Assembly: GCF_001297015.1 (NCBI RefSeq)
Contig: NZ_LIGE01000025.1
Location: forward strand, 496,001-560,000
Reading direction: 5' to 3'
Source: Pseudomonas sp. RIT-PI-r
GTDB lineage: Bacteria > Pseudomonadota > Gammaproteobacteria > Pseudomonadales > Pseudomonadaceae
DNA: 64,000 bases
Below are positions 54,634 to 63,446 of the stretch, piece after piece. Every line of letters starts with the position of its first letter. Position 1 is the first letter of the stretch. The notes under the pieces were generated by a model, which saw only the letters and a program-made list of their open reading frames with translations, ran no database searches and was not told the DNA's origin. A program made the position numbers and the translations under genes.

Positions 54634-57600
54634 CTACATATCTTCCTCAATATCCAACAGCAGATTCTCCAGCGCCTCTTTATAAGCCCCCGGTTCCTGC
54701 CACATCCCGCGCTGCTGCGCTTCCAGCATCCGTTCGGTCATATCCCGCAGCGCGTGCGGATTATGCTCACGAACAAATTCCCGGGTCGCCGGATCCAGCA
54801 GATAAGCATCGGCGAGCAGCGCGTATTGATGATCGTCGATCAACTGCGTGGTCGCATCAAACGCAAACAGGTTATCGACCGTCGCCGCCATTTCGAACGC
54901 GCCTTTATAGCCGTGGCGTTTGACGCCATCGATCCATTTCGGATTGGCTGCCCGCGAGCGGATCACGCGGTTCAGCTCTTCTTTCAAGGTGCGAATCTTC
55001 GGCAGATCCGGCTGGCTGTGATCACCGTGATAACTGGCCGCTGCTTCGCCGCGCAGGCTTTCGACGGCAGCCAGCATGCCGCCCTGGAACTGGTAATAGT
55101 CGTTGGAATCGAGCAAGTCGTGCTCGCGGTTATCCTGATTCTGCAGCACCGCTTGCACTTGGCTCAGGCGCTGGACGAATTGCTCGCGGGCAGCCGTGCC
55201 TTCATCCGAACCGCCATAGGCGTAAGCGCCCCAGTTCAGATAGACCTCGGCGAGATCCTCGCGGGTTTGCCACAGGCGCCCGTCGATCGCGCCCTGCACG
55301 CCGGCCCCGTAAGCGCCGGGTTTGGCGCCGAAGATTCGCCATCCGGCCTGACGCCGCGCGGTGTCTTCATCGAGACCCGATTGCAGCAGCGCCTCGCGTT
55401 CGGCACGTACTTTAGCGGCGAGTGGATTGAGATCGTCCGGCTCGTCCAGCGCTGCCACGGCTTGCACGGCGGCATCGAACAGGCGAATCAGGTTGGCGAA
55501 GGCGTCGCGGAAGAATCCCGAGACACGCAAGGTCACATCGACACGCGGACGGTCGAGCAGACTCAGCGGCAAAATCTCGAAGTCATCGACGCGCTGACTG
55601 CCTGTCGCCCATACCGGACGTACGCCCATCAGGGCCATGGCCTGGGCGATGTCGTCGCCGCCGGTGCGCATGGTCGCCGTCCCCCAGACAGACAGCCCGA
55701 GTTGACGCAGGTGATCGCCGTGATCCTGCAAGTGCCGTTCGAGAATCAGCGTGGCCGACTGGAAACCGATGCGCCACGCCGTCGTAGTCGGCAGGTTGCG
55801 CACGTCGACCGAGTAGAAGTTGCGCCCGGTGGGCAGGACGTCGAGGCGGCCACGACTCGGTGCGCCGCTGGGGCCGGCGGGGACAAAACGACCGCCGAGG
55901 GCGTCGAGCAGACCGCGCATTTCAGCCGGGCCGCAGGCGTCCAGGCGTGGGGCGACGACTTCGCGCAGATTCTGAATGATTGCACTGACCTCCGCCCAAC
56001 GCGGTCCCTGTAGGAGTGAGCCTGCTCGCGATAGCAGTGGATCAGGTAAATCTTCAGCGACTGACACTCCGCTATCGCGAGCAGGCTCACTTCTACAAGG
56101 GGATTGCAGTGTCTGGGAGATCAGTTGAGTGGCGAACAGTTCGAGGCGTTCGCGGGTGTCGCCGGCGGTGCGCCAGGATTCGTTGCTTTGCGCTTGCAGC
56201 GCTTCGGGGCACGGGCCGGCCCATGGCTCGGCCAACGCGCAGTCGAGCGGATCGAAACCCAGTTCAAACGCTTTGGCCAATGCCCGCAGCAGGCTCGATT
56301 GCGCGCCTTTTCCGTCCCCTCGCGGAATCCGCAGCAAGGCCAACAACGTATCAATGCGCAGTCGCCCCGTCGGTGACTCGCCAAAAATGTGCAGACCATC
56401 GCGAATCTGCGATTCCTTCAGATCACACAAATACGTGTCCAGACGCGGCAGCCAGATCGCCGCATCGGCGTCGCTGTCCAGGCCCGCATCCAGTTGCAGT
56501 TCACGATCAATCTGCGTGTCGCGCACCAGTTGCAGGATGTCGCGCTGCAACTCACGGGCACGGCGCGGATCGAGCAGTTGCGCCTCGTAATATTCGTCGG
56601 CCAACAGCTCCAGATTGCGCAACGGCCCGTAGGTTTCGGCGCGGGTCAGCGGCGGCATCAAGTGGTCGATGATCACCGCTTGCGTACGCCGCTTGGCCTG
56701 AGCGCCCTCGCCCGGGTCGTTGACGATAAACGGGTAGATGTTCGGCAGCGGCCCGAGCAGTGCATCCGGCCAGCAATTCTCCGAGAGGCCGACGCCTTTG
56801 CCCGGCAGCCACTCGAGATTGCCGTGCTTGCCGACGTGAATAACGCCGTGCGCTCCGTAGGTGTTGCGCAACCAGAAATAGAACGCCAGATAGCCGTGTG
56901 GCGGCACCAGATCCGGATCGTGATAGACCGCGCTCGGATCGACCTGATAACCACGCGCCGGTTGAATGCCGACGAAGGTCAGACCGAAGCGCAGACCGGC
57001 GACCATCATCCGCCCGTCGCGGCACATCGGATCGTTTTGCGGCGATCCCCAACGCTCAATCACGGCAGTGCGATTGGCTTTGGGCAGCGCATTGAACATG
57101 GCCAAATAAGCGTCCATCGCCAGACTTTGCTGGCACGGGCGCAGGTCCATTGTGTCGAGATCGTTGCTGACGCCACCGAGCAATCGCTGGATCAACTCAG
57201 TGCCACTGTCCGGCAACTCTGCCGTGATCGGATAGCCCTCGGCTTGCAATGCTCGCAGGATGTTCAGCGCTGCCGCCGGCGTGTCGAGACCGACGCCGTT
57301 ACCGATGCGCCCATCGCGGGTCGGGTAGTTAGCGAGAATCAACGCGATGCGTTTTTCGCCATTCGGCACCCGCGCCAGATCGATCCAGCGCCGCGCCAGT
57401 TCAGCGACAAAATCCATGCGCTCAGGCTGCGCGCGATAGCAGACCACATCGGACTGACTGCGCTCGCTGCGCCAGGCCAGATCCTTGAAGCTGATCGGCC
57501 GGCTGATGATGCGCCCGTCGAGTTCCGGCAAGGCAATGTGCATGGCCAGATCGCGCGGGCCCAGACCCTGCTCGCTGTCGCGCCAGCCGGGCTCGTTGTC

Positions 57601-58482
57601 CTGCGCGCAGATCGCCTGAATAACCGGAATGTTGCGGCGAAACGGCCGCAGGTGCGGCGCTTCGGGGCTGGACTGGGCGAAACCGGTGGTGTTCAAAATC
57701 ACCCCGGCCTCGACTTCATCCAGCCAATCCTCGACCACCGACAGGCAGCCGGGTTCTTTCAAACTGGCCACCGCGATCGGCAACGGATTAAGCCCCGCCA
57801 CCTGCAAGCGCTGGCAGAAAACATCGATGAACGCGGTGTTCGCCGCTTGCAAATGCGAGCGGTAAAACAACACCGCCGCAACCGGTTGCTCAGGCAGCCA
57901 TTGGGCTTGCCAGTCACTCAGTGCAGCGGTGTTTTTAGTCGGGTGGTAAATCGCCGTGCGCGGCAGGGTTTGCGGTTCTTCCCAGACGTAATCGCGGCCG
58001 AGCCAACGGCTGGCCATGCAACGGAAGAAATCCAGCGCATTGCCCATGCCGCCCTGACGCAAAAACTGCCAGAGCCGGTCGCGATCCTCTGCGTTGACGG
58101 TGCTCAAGTCGCTGAGTTCCGGATCGGGCCGATCATCGCCCGGCACCAGAATCACCTGCACGCCACGCTCGCTCAGTTCAACCAAACGCTCGACACCATA
58201 ACGCCAATAGGCGATGCCGCCGTGTAACGAGATCAGAATCACTTTGGCGTGGCGCAGCACTTCATCGACGTACAAATCGACCGAAGCGTGATTCTGCACC
58301 TGCATCGGGTTGGCCAGACGCAGGCTCGGGTAATCTTCCGGCAACTGCTGCGCGGCTTCGGCGAGCAGCGCCAGGCTGGAGTCGCCGCTGCACAGGATCA
58401 CCAACTCGGCGGGGGTTTGGCCTAGGTCGGCAATGTTGTCATCCGAGACGAATCCGCCGGGCTGAGTCCTGAGCAGGTGCAT
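54634..58482 (-). CDS. cobN: Cobaltochelatase subunit CobN
   Basis: A 1282-residue subunit that inserts cobalt into hydrogenobyrinic a,c-diamide in the aerobic B12 pathway. Family sequences include LVILCSGDSSLALLAEAAQQ near the start, GNGVGLDTPAAALNILRAL, HVGKHGNLEWLPGKGVGLSE, GGDDIAQAMALMGVRPVW and RVDVTLRVSGFFRDAFANLI. It follows cobW by 3 bases. A REP pair at 56009-56098 lies inside the gene in frame and adds about 33 residues (CRSEPARDSGVSVAEDLPDP and following) to what looks like a surface loop between conserved blocks. Without it the protein has the usual length of about 1250. Confidence 0.96.
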   Translation of the reverse strand: MHLLRTQPGGFVSDDNIADLGQTPAELVILCSGDSSLALLAEAAQQLPEDYPSLRLANPMQVQNHASVDLYVDEVLRHAKVILISLHGGIAYWRYGVERLVELSERGVQVILVPGDDRPDPELSDLSTVNAEDRDRLWQFLRQGGMGNALDFFRCMASRWLGRDYVWEEPQTLPRTAIYHPTKNTAALSDWQAQWLPEQPVAAVLFYRSHLQAANTAFIDVFCQRLQVAGLNPLPIAVASLKEPGCLSVVEDWLDEVEAGVILNTTGFAQSSPEAPHLRPFRRNIPVIQAICAQDNEPGWRDSEQGLGPRDLAMHIALPELDGRIISRPISFKDLAWRSERSQSDVVCYRAQPERMDFVAELARRWIDLARVPNGEKRIALILANYPTRDGRIGNGVGLDTPAAALNILRALQAEGYPITAELPDSGTELIQRLLGGVSNDLDTMDLRPCQQSLAMDAYLAMFNALPKANRTAVIERWGSPQNDPMCRDGRMMVAGLRFGLTFVGIQPARGYQVDPSAVYHDPDLVPPHGYLAFYFWLRNTYGAHGVIHVGKHGNLEWLPGKGVGLSENCWPDALLGPLPNIYPFIVNDPGEGAQAKRRTQAVIIDHLMPPLTRAETYGPLRNLELLADEYYEAQLLDPRRARELQRDILQLVRDTQIDRELQLDAGLDSDADAAIWLPRLDTYLCDLKESQIRDGLHIFGESPTGRLRIDTLLALLRIPRGDGKGAQSSLLRALAKAFELGFDPLDCALAEPWAGPCPEALQAQSNESWRTAGDTRERLELFATQLISQTLQSPCRSEPARDSGVSVAEDLPDPLLSRAGSLLQGPRWAEVSAIIQNLREVVAPRLDACGPAEMRGLLDALGGRFVPAGPSGAPSRGRLDVLPTGRNFYSVDVRNLPTTTAWRIGFQSATLILERHLQDHGDHLRQLGLSVWGTATMRTGGDDIAQAMALMGVRPVWATGSQRVDDFEILPLSLLDRPRVDVTLRVSGFFRDAFANLIRLFDAAVQAVAALDEPDDLNPLAAKVRAEREALLQSGLDEDTARRQAGWRIFGAKPGAYGAGVQGAIDGRLWQTREDLAEVYLNWGAYAYGGSDEGTAAREQFVQRLSQVQAVLQNQDNREHDLLDSNDYYQFQGGMLAAVESLRGEAAASYHGDHSQPDLPKIRTLKEELNRVIRSRAANPKWIDGVKRHGYKGAFEMAATVDNLFAFDATTQLIDDHQYALLADAYLLDPATREFVREHNPHALRDMTERMLEAQQRGMWQEPGAYKEALENLLLDIEEDM
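56009..56098. repeat. REP pair within the cobN coding sequence
   Basis: TGTAGGAGTGAGCCTGCTCG at 56009 faces CGAGCAGGCTCACTTCTACA at 56078. The pair keeps the cobN reading frame open and is translated as a non-family insert. Confidence 0.9.
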
Positions 58483-58485
58483 GAT

Positions 58486-59559
58486 TTAAACGCTGAGCGC
58501 GGCGCGCAATTGCGCTTCGAGTTGCGCGGCGTCGAGTTGCTGACCGATCAAAACCAGGCGCGTGACGCGCGCTTCATCAGCTCCCCACTGGCGGTCGAAA
58601 TGTTTGTCGAAACGCGTGCCAACGCCCTGGATCAGCAAACGCATTGGCTTGTTTGGAATGGCGGCGAAACCTTTGACACGGAGGATGCCGTGCTTGACCA
58701 CCAGTTGCGTCAGGGCGTCGAGCAGCAGGCTTTCATCGGCTTGCGGCAGTTCGATGGAGATTGAATCGAAAGCGTCGTGATCGTGGTCATCGTGGTCATC
58801 ATCGTCTTCACCGTGATGATGGTCGTGATGGCTGTGGCGGCTGTCGATGTGCTCTTCGGAACCGGCGCCAAGGCCGATGAGCACGTCCAGCGGCAGACGA
58901 CCGTTGCTGGCTTCGATGATTTTCACCGCCGGTGGCAACTCTTCGGCGACTTCGGCACGTACACGAGCGAGATCTTCCGGGCTGGTCTGGTCGGCCTTGT
59001 TGAGGATGACGAGGTCGGCGCTGGCCAGTTGGTCGGCGAACAGTTCGTGCAGCGGCGACTCGTGATCGAGGTTCGGATCGAGTTTGCGCTGGGCGTCGAC
59101 CTGATCCGGGAACGCGGCGAAGGTGCCAGCGGCTACGGCGGGACTGTCGACCACGGTGATCACCGCGTCAACGGTGCAGGCGCTGCGGATTTCCGGCCAC
59201 TGGAAGGCTTGCACCAGCGGTTTCGGCAAGGCCAGGCCCGAGGTTTCGATGAGGATGTGATCGAGGTCACCGCGGCGGGCGACCAGTTCGCGCATCACCG
59301 GGAAGAATTCTTCCTGAACGGTGCAGCACAGGCAGCCGTTGGCCAGTTCGTAAACGCGACCGGTGGCTTCTTCTTCGGTGCAACCGATGGTGCATTGCTT
59401 GAGGATTTCACCGTCGATGCCCAACTCGCCGAACTCGTTGACGATCACCGCGATGCGACGGCCCTGGGCGTTGTCGAGCATATGGCGCAGCAGCGTGGTT
59501 TTGCCCGAGCCGAGAAAGCCGGTGACGATAGTGACGGGGAGTTTGGCCAGTGTTTTCAT
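58486..59559 (-). CDS. cobW: CobW-type metallochaperone GTPase
   Basis: A 357-residue G3E GTPase thought to deliver cobalt for cobalamin synthesis. Walker A is [13 protein letters not shown], the family CxCC motif is NGCLCC (LANGCLCCTVQEEF), and NKAD is at LVILNKADQTS. A metal-binding His/Asp-rich stretch follows (SRHSHHDHHHGEDDDDHDD), then the C-terminal CobW domain. ATG at 59559 (MKTLAKLPVTIVTG) is chosen over a longer frame start because it begins the P-loop strand. It lies after a cobalamin riboswitch and is the first gene of the cobW-cobN unit. Confidence 0.95.
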   Translation of the reverse strand: MKTLAKLPVTIVTGFLGSGKTTLLRHMLDNAQGRRIAVIVNEFGELGIDGEILKQCTIGCTEEEATGRVYELANGCLCCTVQEEFFPVMRELVARRGDLDHILIETSGLALPKPLVQAFQWPEIRSACTVDAVITVVDSPAVAAGTFAAFPDQVDAQRKLDPNLDHESPLHELFADQLASADLVILNKADQTSPEDLARVRAEVAEELPPAVKIIEASNGRLPLDVLIGLGAGSEEHIDSRHSHHDHHHGEDDDDHDDHDHDAFDSISIELPQADESLLLDALTQLVVKHGILRVKGFAAIPNKPMRLLIQGVGTRFDKHFDRQWGADEARVTRLVLIGQQLDAAQLEAQLRAALSV

Positions 59560-59670
59560 CGGTATGCCCTTTGGCAAGCGGCGGGCATACGGGACGAGAA
59601 CCGGCAACGCACGCGCATGCCTGGAGAGTTCGCCACCGGATCACCCCGCCCGGTTGTAGTGAGAATCTGT

Positions 59671-59858
59671 GACGAGGCAGGTCTCCTGGCTGACGGCGTT
59701 CAGGCGGTGGGCCTGGCGTTTGCTGCGCCTTCCCGCGGGCTCATCGGTTGAGCTGGCAGTGGCGTGGCAGCGAACATCGCCGTTCACAGTTGCGGGGGCA
59801 GCCGCGGCATTGACCGCGTTCCCTTCTTAGCTTCGGCAGCGGCCGAAGAACCTCGAAA
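59671..59858 (-). ncRNA. Cobalamin riboswitch upstream of cobW
   Basis: On the minus strand: AGAAGGGAACGCGGT, then GCCGCGGCTGCCCCCGCAAC, GCCACTGCC and GGGAAGGCGCAG, and the closing CAGCCAGGAGACCTGCC. These are the conserved blocks of B12 riboswitches (including the B12 box). It lies 112 bases before the cobW start and should reduce cobW-cobN expression when cobalamin is plentiful. Confidence 0.92.
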
Positions 59859-59918
59859 GCGCAAGGCTACGCATCGTCTAAGGGTGGGTCAATGGGCGTT
59901 GAGTTTTGGTTTTTGGGG

Positions 59919-60763
59919 CGTATCCGTTGCTGTGGGTGCTGCCGCTGGCGGTTTCGCTCTTACAGCGAGTCCCTTTTTCAAACGCCAAAAAGGAACCAAA
60001 AGGCTTTGCCCCGGCGTACGGCACTTCGCTGAGGCTCAGTGTTCCCTCGCTACGGTGTCCATCCGGGGGCATCGCCTACGGTTTGCTTCGCTGCACCTCC
60101 TCTCGATGAATGCGGCTGCGCCGCACGGCGCTGCGCGCCTACCCCCGGATGAACACCTCCGCTCGGCCTGCCGAAGGGGCAAAAAAGCCAGATCAAAAGC
60201 CAGATCAAGAGCCAAAGCCAGATCACGAGCCCCTCACCCTAGCCCTCTCCCGGAGGGAGAGGGGACTGATCGAGTTGTTTGGGCGAGGTACGCCGACGTG
60301 CGATACCGCGTCGAACGCGCATTTTGAAAAGCCCAAAAATCGGCTCCCTCTCCCTCGGGAGAGGGCTGGGGTGAGGGGCGAATCCACCACAAAACCAAAG
60401 CCGACCACGCTTTGCTCTTCACCACTCAACAGGATGAGCGTTAGCTCGGCTGCAGCTCTTGATCTGTAAGGCGACGTCGGAAGGCTGAGTGGAGGGATTG
60501 ATCCGGGGGTGGGAGCGCAGCGACCGTTTGGCGCAGCCAAACACAGCGAGAGTAGGTGCAGCGCAGCAAACCGTAGGCGCTGCGCCCGGATCAATCCCGG
60601 AGCGAGGGAACCCCGAGCCCCAGCGAGCGGGCCGCACGTAGGAGCAAGCGTTTTTTGCTTACTTTTTGCTGGGCCGGCATTCCGGCGTTTGAAAAAAAGT
60701 GAGTCGCCGTAAGGGCGGAACCCTAATCAGCAACACCCGCAGCAACGGATATACACCCACAAA
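59919..60763. repeat. Composite element with long inverted ends between the two riboswitches
   Basis: GCGTATCCGTTGCTGTGGGT at about 59919 matches, inverted and with changes, ACCCGCAGCAACGGATATAC ending at about 60760. Further inward, the ACAGCGAGTCCCTTTTTCAA arm matches TTGAAAAAAAGTGAGTCGCC. CATCCGGGGGCATCGCC and the TGATCCGGGG blocks also pair roughly. No protein fits; frames that run through it are repeat shadows. Similar sequence is common in P. fluorescens genomes, from memory. It fills the 900-base gap, together with repeat copy B and a short tandem (GCCAGATCA, about four times, 60187-60229). Confidence 0.65.
60231..60378. repeat. Long repeat copy B (CCCTCACCCTAGCCCTCTCCC type)
   Basis: It begins CCCTCACCCTAGCCCTCTCC and ends GGGAGAGGGCTGGGGTGAGG, like copy A at 54457-54617, with AGGTACGCCGAC and AAATCGGCTCCC inside. 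Copies A and B are direct repeats around cobN-cobW. Confidence 0.85.
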
Positions 60764-60802
60764 ATTGACTAAAATCCCCAACCCATGCTCTCCTACACAC
60801 CT

Positions 60803-61000
60803 TGTTACGGGTGCCCTTCACAGGGTGAAACGGGAAACCGGTGAATCATGTGCTTTACTCAAGCCCATGTCAGTCCGGTGCTGCCCCCGCAACGGTAAGC
60901 GAGCGAAGCGTCAGATCCACTGTGCCAGTACGGCATGGGAAGGTGACGCTTGCAGGTAGGCCAGATGCCAACCCCTCGTGAGCCCGGAGACCGGCCCGCA
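60803..61000 (+). ncRNA. Cobalamin riboswitch upstream of cbtBA
   Basis: ACGGGTGCCCTTCACAGGGT and GAAACGGGAAACCGGTG begin the element. GTGCTGCCCCCGCAACGGTA, GCATGGGAAGGTGACGC and GAGCCCGGAGACCGGCC follow. These are the standard B12-riboswitch blocks. It lies 135 bases before cbtB, and a terminator hairpin (61063-61095) lies between them, so control is probably transcriptional. Confidence 0.93.
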
Positions 61001-61062
61001 ACGCACAGTACGCATTTTGCGTCGCTGAACATAACAAACCCGCGGTGGGCGGGCGCTGTTCG

Positions 61063-61095
61063 AACCCCTGCGTGCTCGACCCGCAGGGGTTTTAT
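61063..61095 (+). terminator. Terminator of the cbt riboswitch
   Basis: AACCCCTGCG pairs with CGCAGGGGTT around a 9-base loop, followed by TTAT. It lies between riboswitch and cbtB, so it is the likely off-state switch. Confidence 0.8.
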
Positions 61096-61135
61096 GCGCT
61101 CTGAATCACCCGCTGACACTCCAGAGGGAAGCGCC

Positions 61136-61333
61136 ATGTCGATCATCAGCAGCACCGGCAGCAACACGGACAAAATCGCCAGCACCACCACCCTGAGCCA
61201 ACGCCTGACCGCCGCTGTCTTCGCGTCGATTCTGGGTGCCAGCCTGGTCTATTTCGCCGGTTTCTCGCATATCGAAGCAGTGCACAACGCCGCGCACGAT
61301 ACCCGCCACAGCGCCGCGTTCCCGTGCCACTGA
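61136..61333 (+). CDS. cbtB: CbtB, small subunit of a cobalt transporter
   Basis: A 65-residue protein with one membrane segment (AAVFASILGASLVYFAGF) and a C-terminal His-rich tail HNAAHDTRHSAAFPCH, likely the metal ligand. CbtB is a predicted partner of CbtA in B12-regulated cobalt uptake. AGAGGGAAG lies about 6 bases before the ATG. The riboswitch and terminator upstream support the assignment. Confidence 0.92.
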   Translation: MSIISSTGSNTDKIASTTTLSQRLTAAVFASILGASLVYFAGFSHIEAVHNAAHDTRHSAAFPCH

Positions 61334-61344
61334 GACCTGCCGAC

Positions 61345-62046
61345 ATGATCAAGCGAATTGCTCAAACTGCAGGTTTCACTGGCCTGCTGGCCGCCCTGCT
61401 CCTCACCCTGCTGCAAAGCTTCTGGGTTTCACCGCTGATTCTCCAGGCGGAAACCTTTGAGAAGGCCGAACCGGTTGCCGAAGTCCACGAACACGCCGCT
61501 GGCACCGCTGCGCACACTCATGATACCGAGGCCTGGGAGCCGGCAGACGGCTGGCAGCGCGTGGTTTCGACCACTGGCGGCAACCTGGTGGTGGCCGTGG
61601 GTTTCGCCCTGATGCTTGCGGGTCTGTACACCCTGCGCGCGCCGACCAAAACTTCGCAAGGCCTGCTCTGGGGGCTGGCCGGTTACGCAACATTCGTGCT
61701 GGCGCCCACTCTGGGCCTGCCACCTGAATTGCCGGGCACCGCTGCAGCCGATCTGGCCTCGCGACAGATGTGGTGGATCGGTACTGCCGCGTCGACCGCT
61801 GTCGGCCTGTCGTTGATCGCATTCAGCCGGCACTGGTTGATGAAAATCCTCGGCGTGGCGATCCTCGCCGTGCCGCACGTGATCGGCGCGCCTCAGCCGC
61901 AAGTGCATTCGATGCTCGCCCCTGAAGCATTGGAAGCGCAGTTCAAAATCGCTTCGCAGCTGACCAACGTAGTGTTCTGGCTGGCCCTGGGCCTGATCAG
62001 CGCCTGGTTGTTCCGCCGCAAAATCGATGGTCAATACCACGCATGA
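61345..62046 (+). CDS. cbtA: CbtA, predicted cobalt transporter
   Basis: A 233-residue membrane protein with about five segments. It begins MIKRIAQTAGFTGLLAALLL and has HEHAAGTAAHTHDTEAWEPADGW, a His-rich loop, then TTGGNLVVAVGFALMLAGLY and LPPELPGTAAADLASRQMWW, as in CbtA. It lies 11 bases after cbtB and overlaps cobE by 4 bases. ATG at 61345 is preferred to an in-frame start at 61324 inside the cbtB tail. Confidence 0.92.
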   Translation: MIKRIAQTAGFTGLLAALLLTLLQSFWVSPLILQAETFEKAEPVAEVHEHAAGTAAHTHDTEAWEPADGWQRVVSTTGGNLVVAVGFALMLAGLYTLRAPTKTSQGLLWGLAGYATFVLAPTLGLPPELPGTAAADLASRQMWWIGTAASTAVGLSLIAFSRHWLMKILGVAILAVPHVIGAPQPQVHSMLAPEALEAQFKIASQLTNVVFWLALGLISAWLFRRKIDGQYHA

Positions 62047-62456
62047 CGAATGACAGCGCAGCGCCGACCTTCGTGGTCGGCCTGGGCTGCCAGCGCGGCT
62101 GCCCGGCAAGCACGCTGCGCGCGTTACTGGATCAGGCGTTACAGGCGCATCGCATTGAGCTTCATGCGGTGAAGGCTTTGGCCAGTATCGACCTGAAACG
62201 CGATGAACCCGGTTTACAGGAACTCGCCGCACAACTGGCGCTGCCATTGCTGTACTTCAGCAGCGAGGAGTTGGCCAGTTACCAAGAGCGACTCAGCCAC
62301 CGTTCCGAGATCGCTTACGAACGCACCGGTTGCTACGGCGTGGCGGAAAGTGCTGCGCTGGCCCTTGCCGAACAGTTGATTCAGGCACCGGCAAAACTGC
62401 TGATTTCCCGGCAGAAATACGCCCAGGCCACCTTCGCATTGGCCGGCGCCGCGTAA
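62043..62456 (+). CDS. cobE: CobE / CbiG C-terminal-domain cobalamin biosynthesis protein
   Basis: A 137-residue protein with the CbiG C-terminal fold: FVVGLGCQRGCPASTLRALL, then KALASIDLKRDEPGLQELA, GCYGVAESAALALA and LLISRQKYAQATFALA. In the aerobic pathway CobE is a small stand-alone protein whose exact step is uncertain; the anaerobic CbiG opens the ring lactone. It overlaps cbtA and precedes cobM by 81 bases. Confidence 0.87.
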   Translation: MTNDSAAPTFVVGLGCQRGCPASTLRALLDQALQAHRIELHAVKALASIDLKRDEPGLQELAAQLALPLLYFSSEELASYQERLSHRSEIAYERTGCYGVAESAALALAEQLIQAPAKLLISRQKYAQATFALAGAA

Positions 62457-62537
62457 AAACCCGATAATCCCCGCCATCGATCATGAGCAATCTTCATCTG
62501 AAGCGATTGCTGCGCCTCTTTTTCACAGGATTCTACG

Positions 62538-63284
62538 ATGACCGTCTACTTCATCGGCGCCGGCCCCGGCGACCCGGAACTGATCACCGTCAAAGGCCAG
62601 CGGCTGATCCGCAGTTGCCCGGTGATCATTTATGCAGGCTCGCTGGTACCGGCGACGGTGCTCGAAGGTCATCAGGCTGACACGGTAGTCAACAGCGCCG
62701 AATTGCATCTGGAACAGATCATCGAACTGATCAAAACCGCCCACGCAAAGGGTCAGGATGTGGCGCGGGTACATTCCGGCGATCCGAGCCTGTATGGTGC
62801 GATTGGTGAGCAGATTCGTTATCTGCGCGAGCTGAATATTCCGTTCGAGATCATCCCTGGCGTGACCGCGACGGCCGCGTGTGCGGCGTTGCTGGGCGCG
62901 GAGCTGACGCTGCCGGACATTTCACAAAGCGTGATTCTGACGCGTTATGCCGATAAGACCGCGATGCCAGCGGGTGAGGAACTCGGCAGTCTGGCGCAGC
63001 ATGGTGCGACCATGGCGATTCATTTGGGCGTTAATCATCTGGACAAGATTCTGACGGAACTGCTGCCGCATTACGGCGCTGATTGCCCGATTGCAGTGAT
63101 TCACCGGGCGACGTGGCCGGATCAGGATTGGGTGGTGGGGACGCTGGCGGATATTGCCGGGAAGGTTGAGGCCAAGGGGTTTCGGCGTACGGCGTTGATT
63201 CTCGTCGGGCGGGTATTAGGGAGTGAGGTGTTTAGCGAGTCATCGCTGTACCGCGCGGGGCATGCACACCTTTACAGACCCTGA
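62538..63284 (+). CDS. cobM: Precorrin-4 C11-methyltransferase
   Basis: A 248-residue SAM-dependent methyltransferase that methylates C11 of precorrin-4. The N terminus is TVYFIGAGPGDPELITVKGQ, then VARVHSGDPSLYGAIGEQ, GVTATAACAALLGAELTLPD and WPDQDWVVGTLADIAGK, all typical of CobM/CbiF. Its frame follows cobE in the cbt-cobE-cobM operon, and the cobalamin riboswitch probably controls it too. Confidence 0.96.
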   Translation: MTVYFIGAGPGDPELITVKGQRLIRSCPVIIYAGSLVPATVLEGHQADTVVNSAELHLEQIIELIKTAHAKGQDVARVHSGDPSLYGAIGEQIRYLRELNIPFEIIPGVTATAACAALLGAELTLPDISQSVILTRYADKTAMPAGEELGSLAQHGATMAIHLGVNHLDKILTELLPHYGADCPIAVIHRATWPDQDWVVGTLADIAGKVEAKGFRRTALILVGRVLGSEVFSESSLYRAGHAHLYRP

Positions 63285-63288
63285 AAGC

Positions 63289-63369
63289 AAAAGATCGCAG
63301 CCTTCGGCAGCTCCTACATTGGAATGTGTTTCCCTGTAGGAGCTGCCGAAGGCTGCGATCTTTTGATCT
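63289..63369. repeat. Inverted REP-like pair between convergent cobM and nfuA
   Basis: AAAGATCGCAGCCTTCGGCA at 63290 faces GAAGGCTGCGATCTTTTGAT ending at about 63367. It is the same family as at 25401 and 34036. Confidence 0.88.
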
Positions 63370-63446
63370 TGTGGCACCAGACAAATGCACTCATCACGGG
63401 AAAATGCATTGCCTGGTTTGTGACGGCTTCGCAGTGAACACCTTAC

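Noticed and set aside
60187..60229. Short tandem GCCAGATCA units considered as a CRISPR array
   Set aside because: Units are about 9 bases without spacers of regular length.
59764..60327. 187-codon plus-strand frame across the riboswitch and repeats
   Set aside because: It crosses the antisense of the cobW riboswitch and repeat copy B, so it is not a plausible protein.
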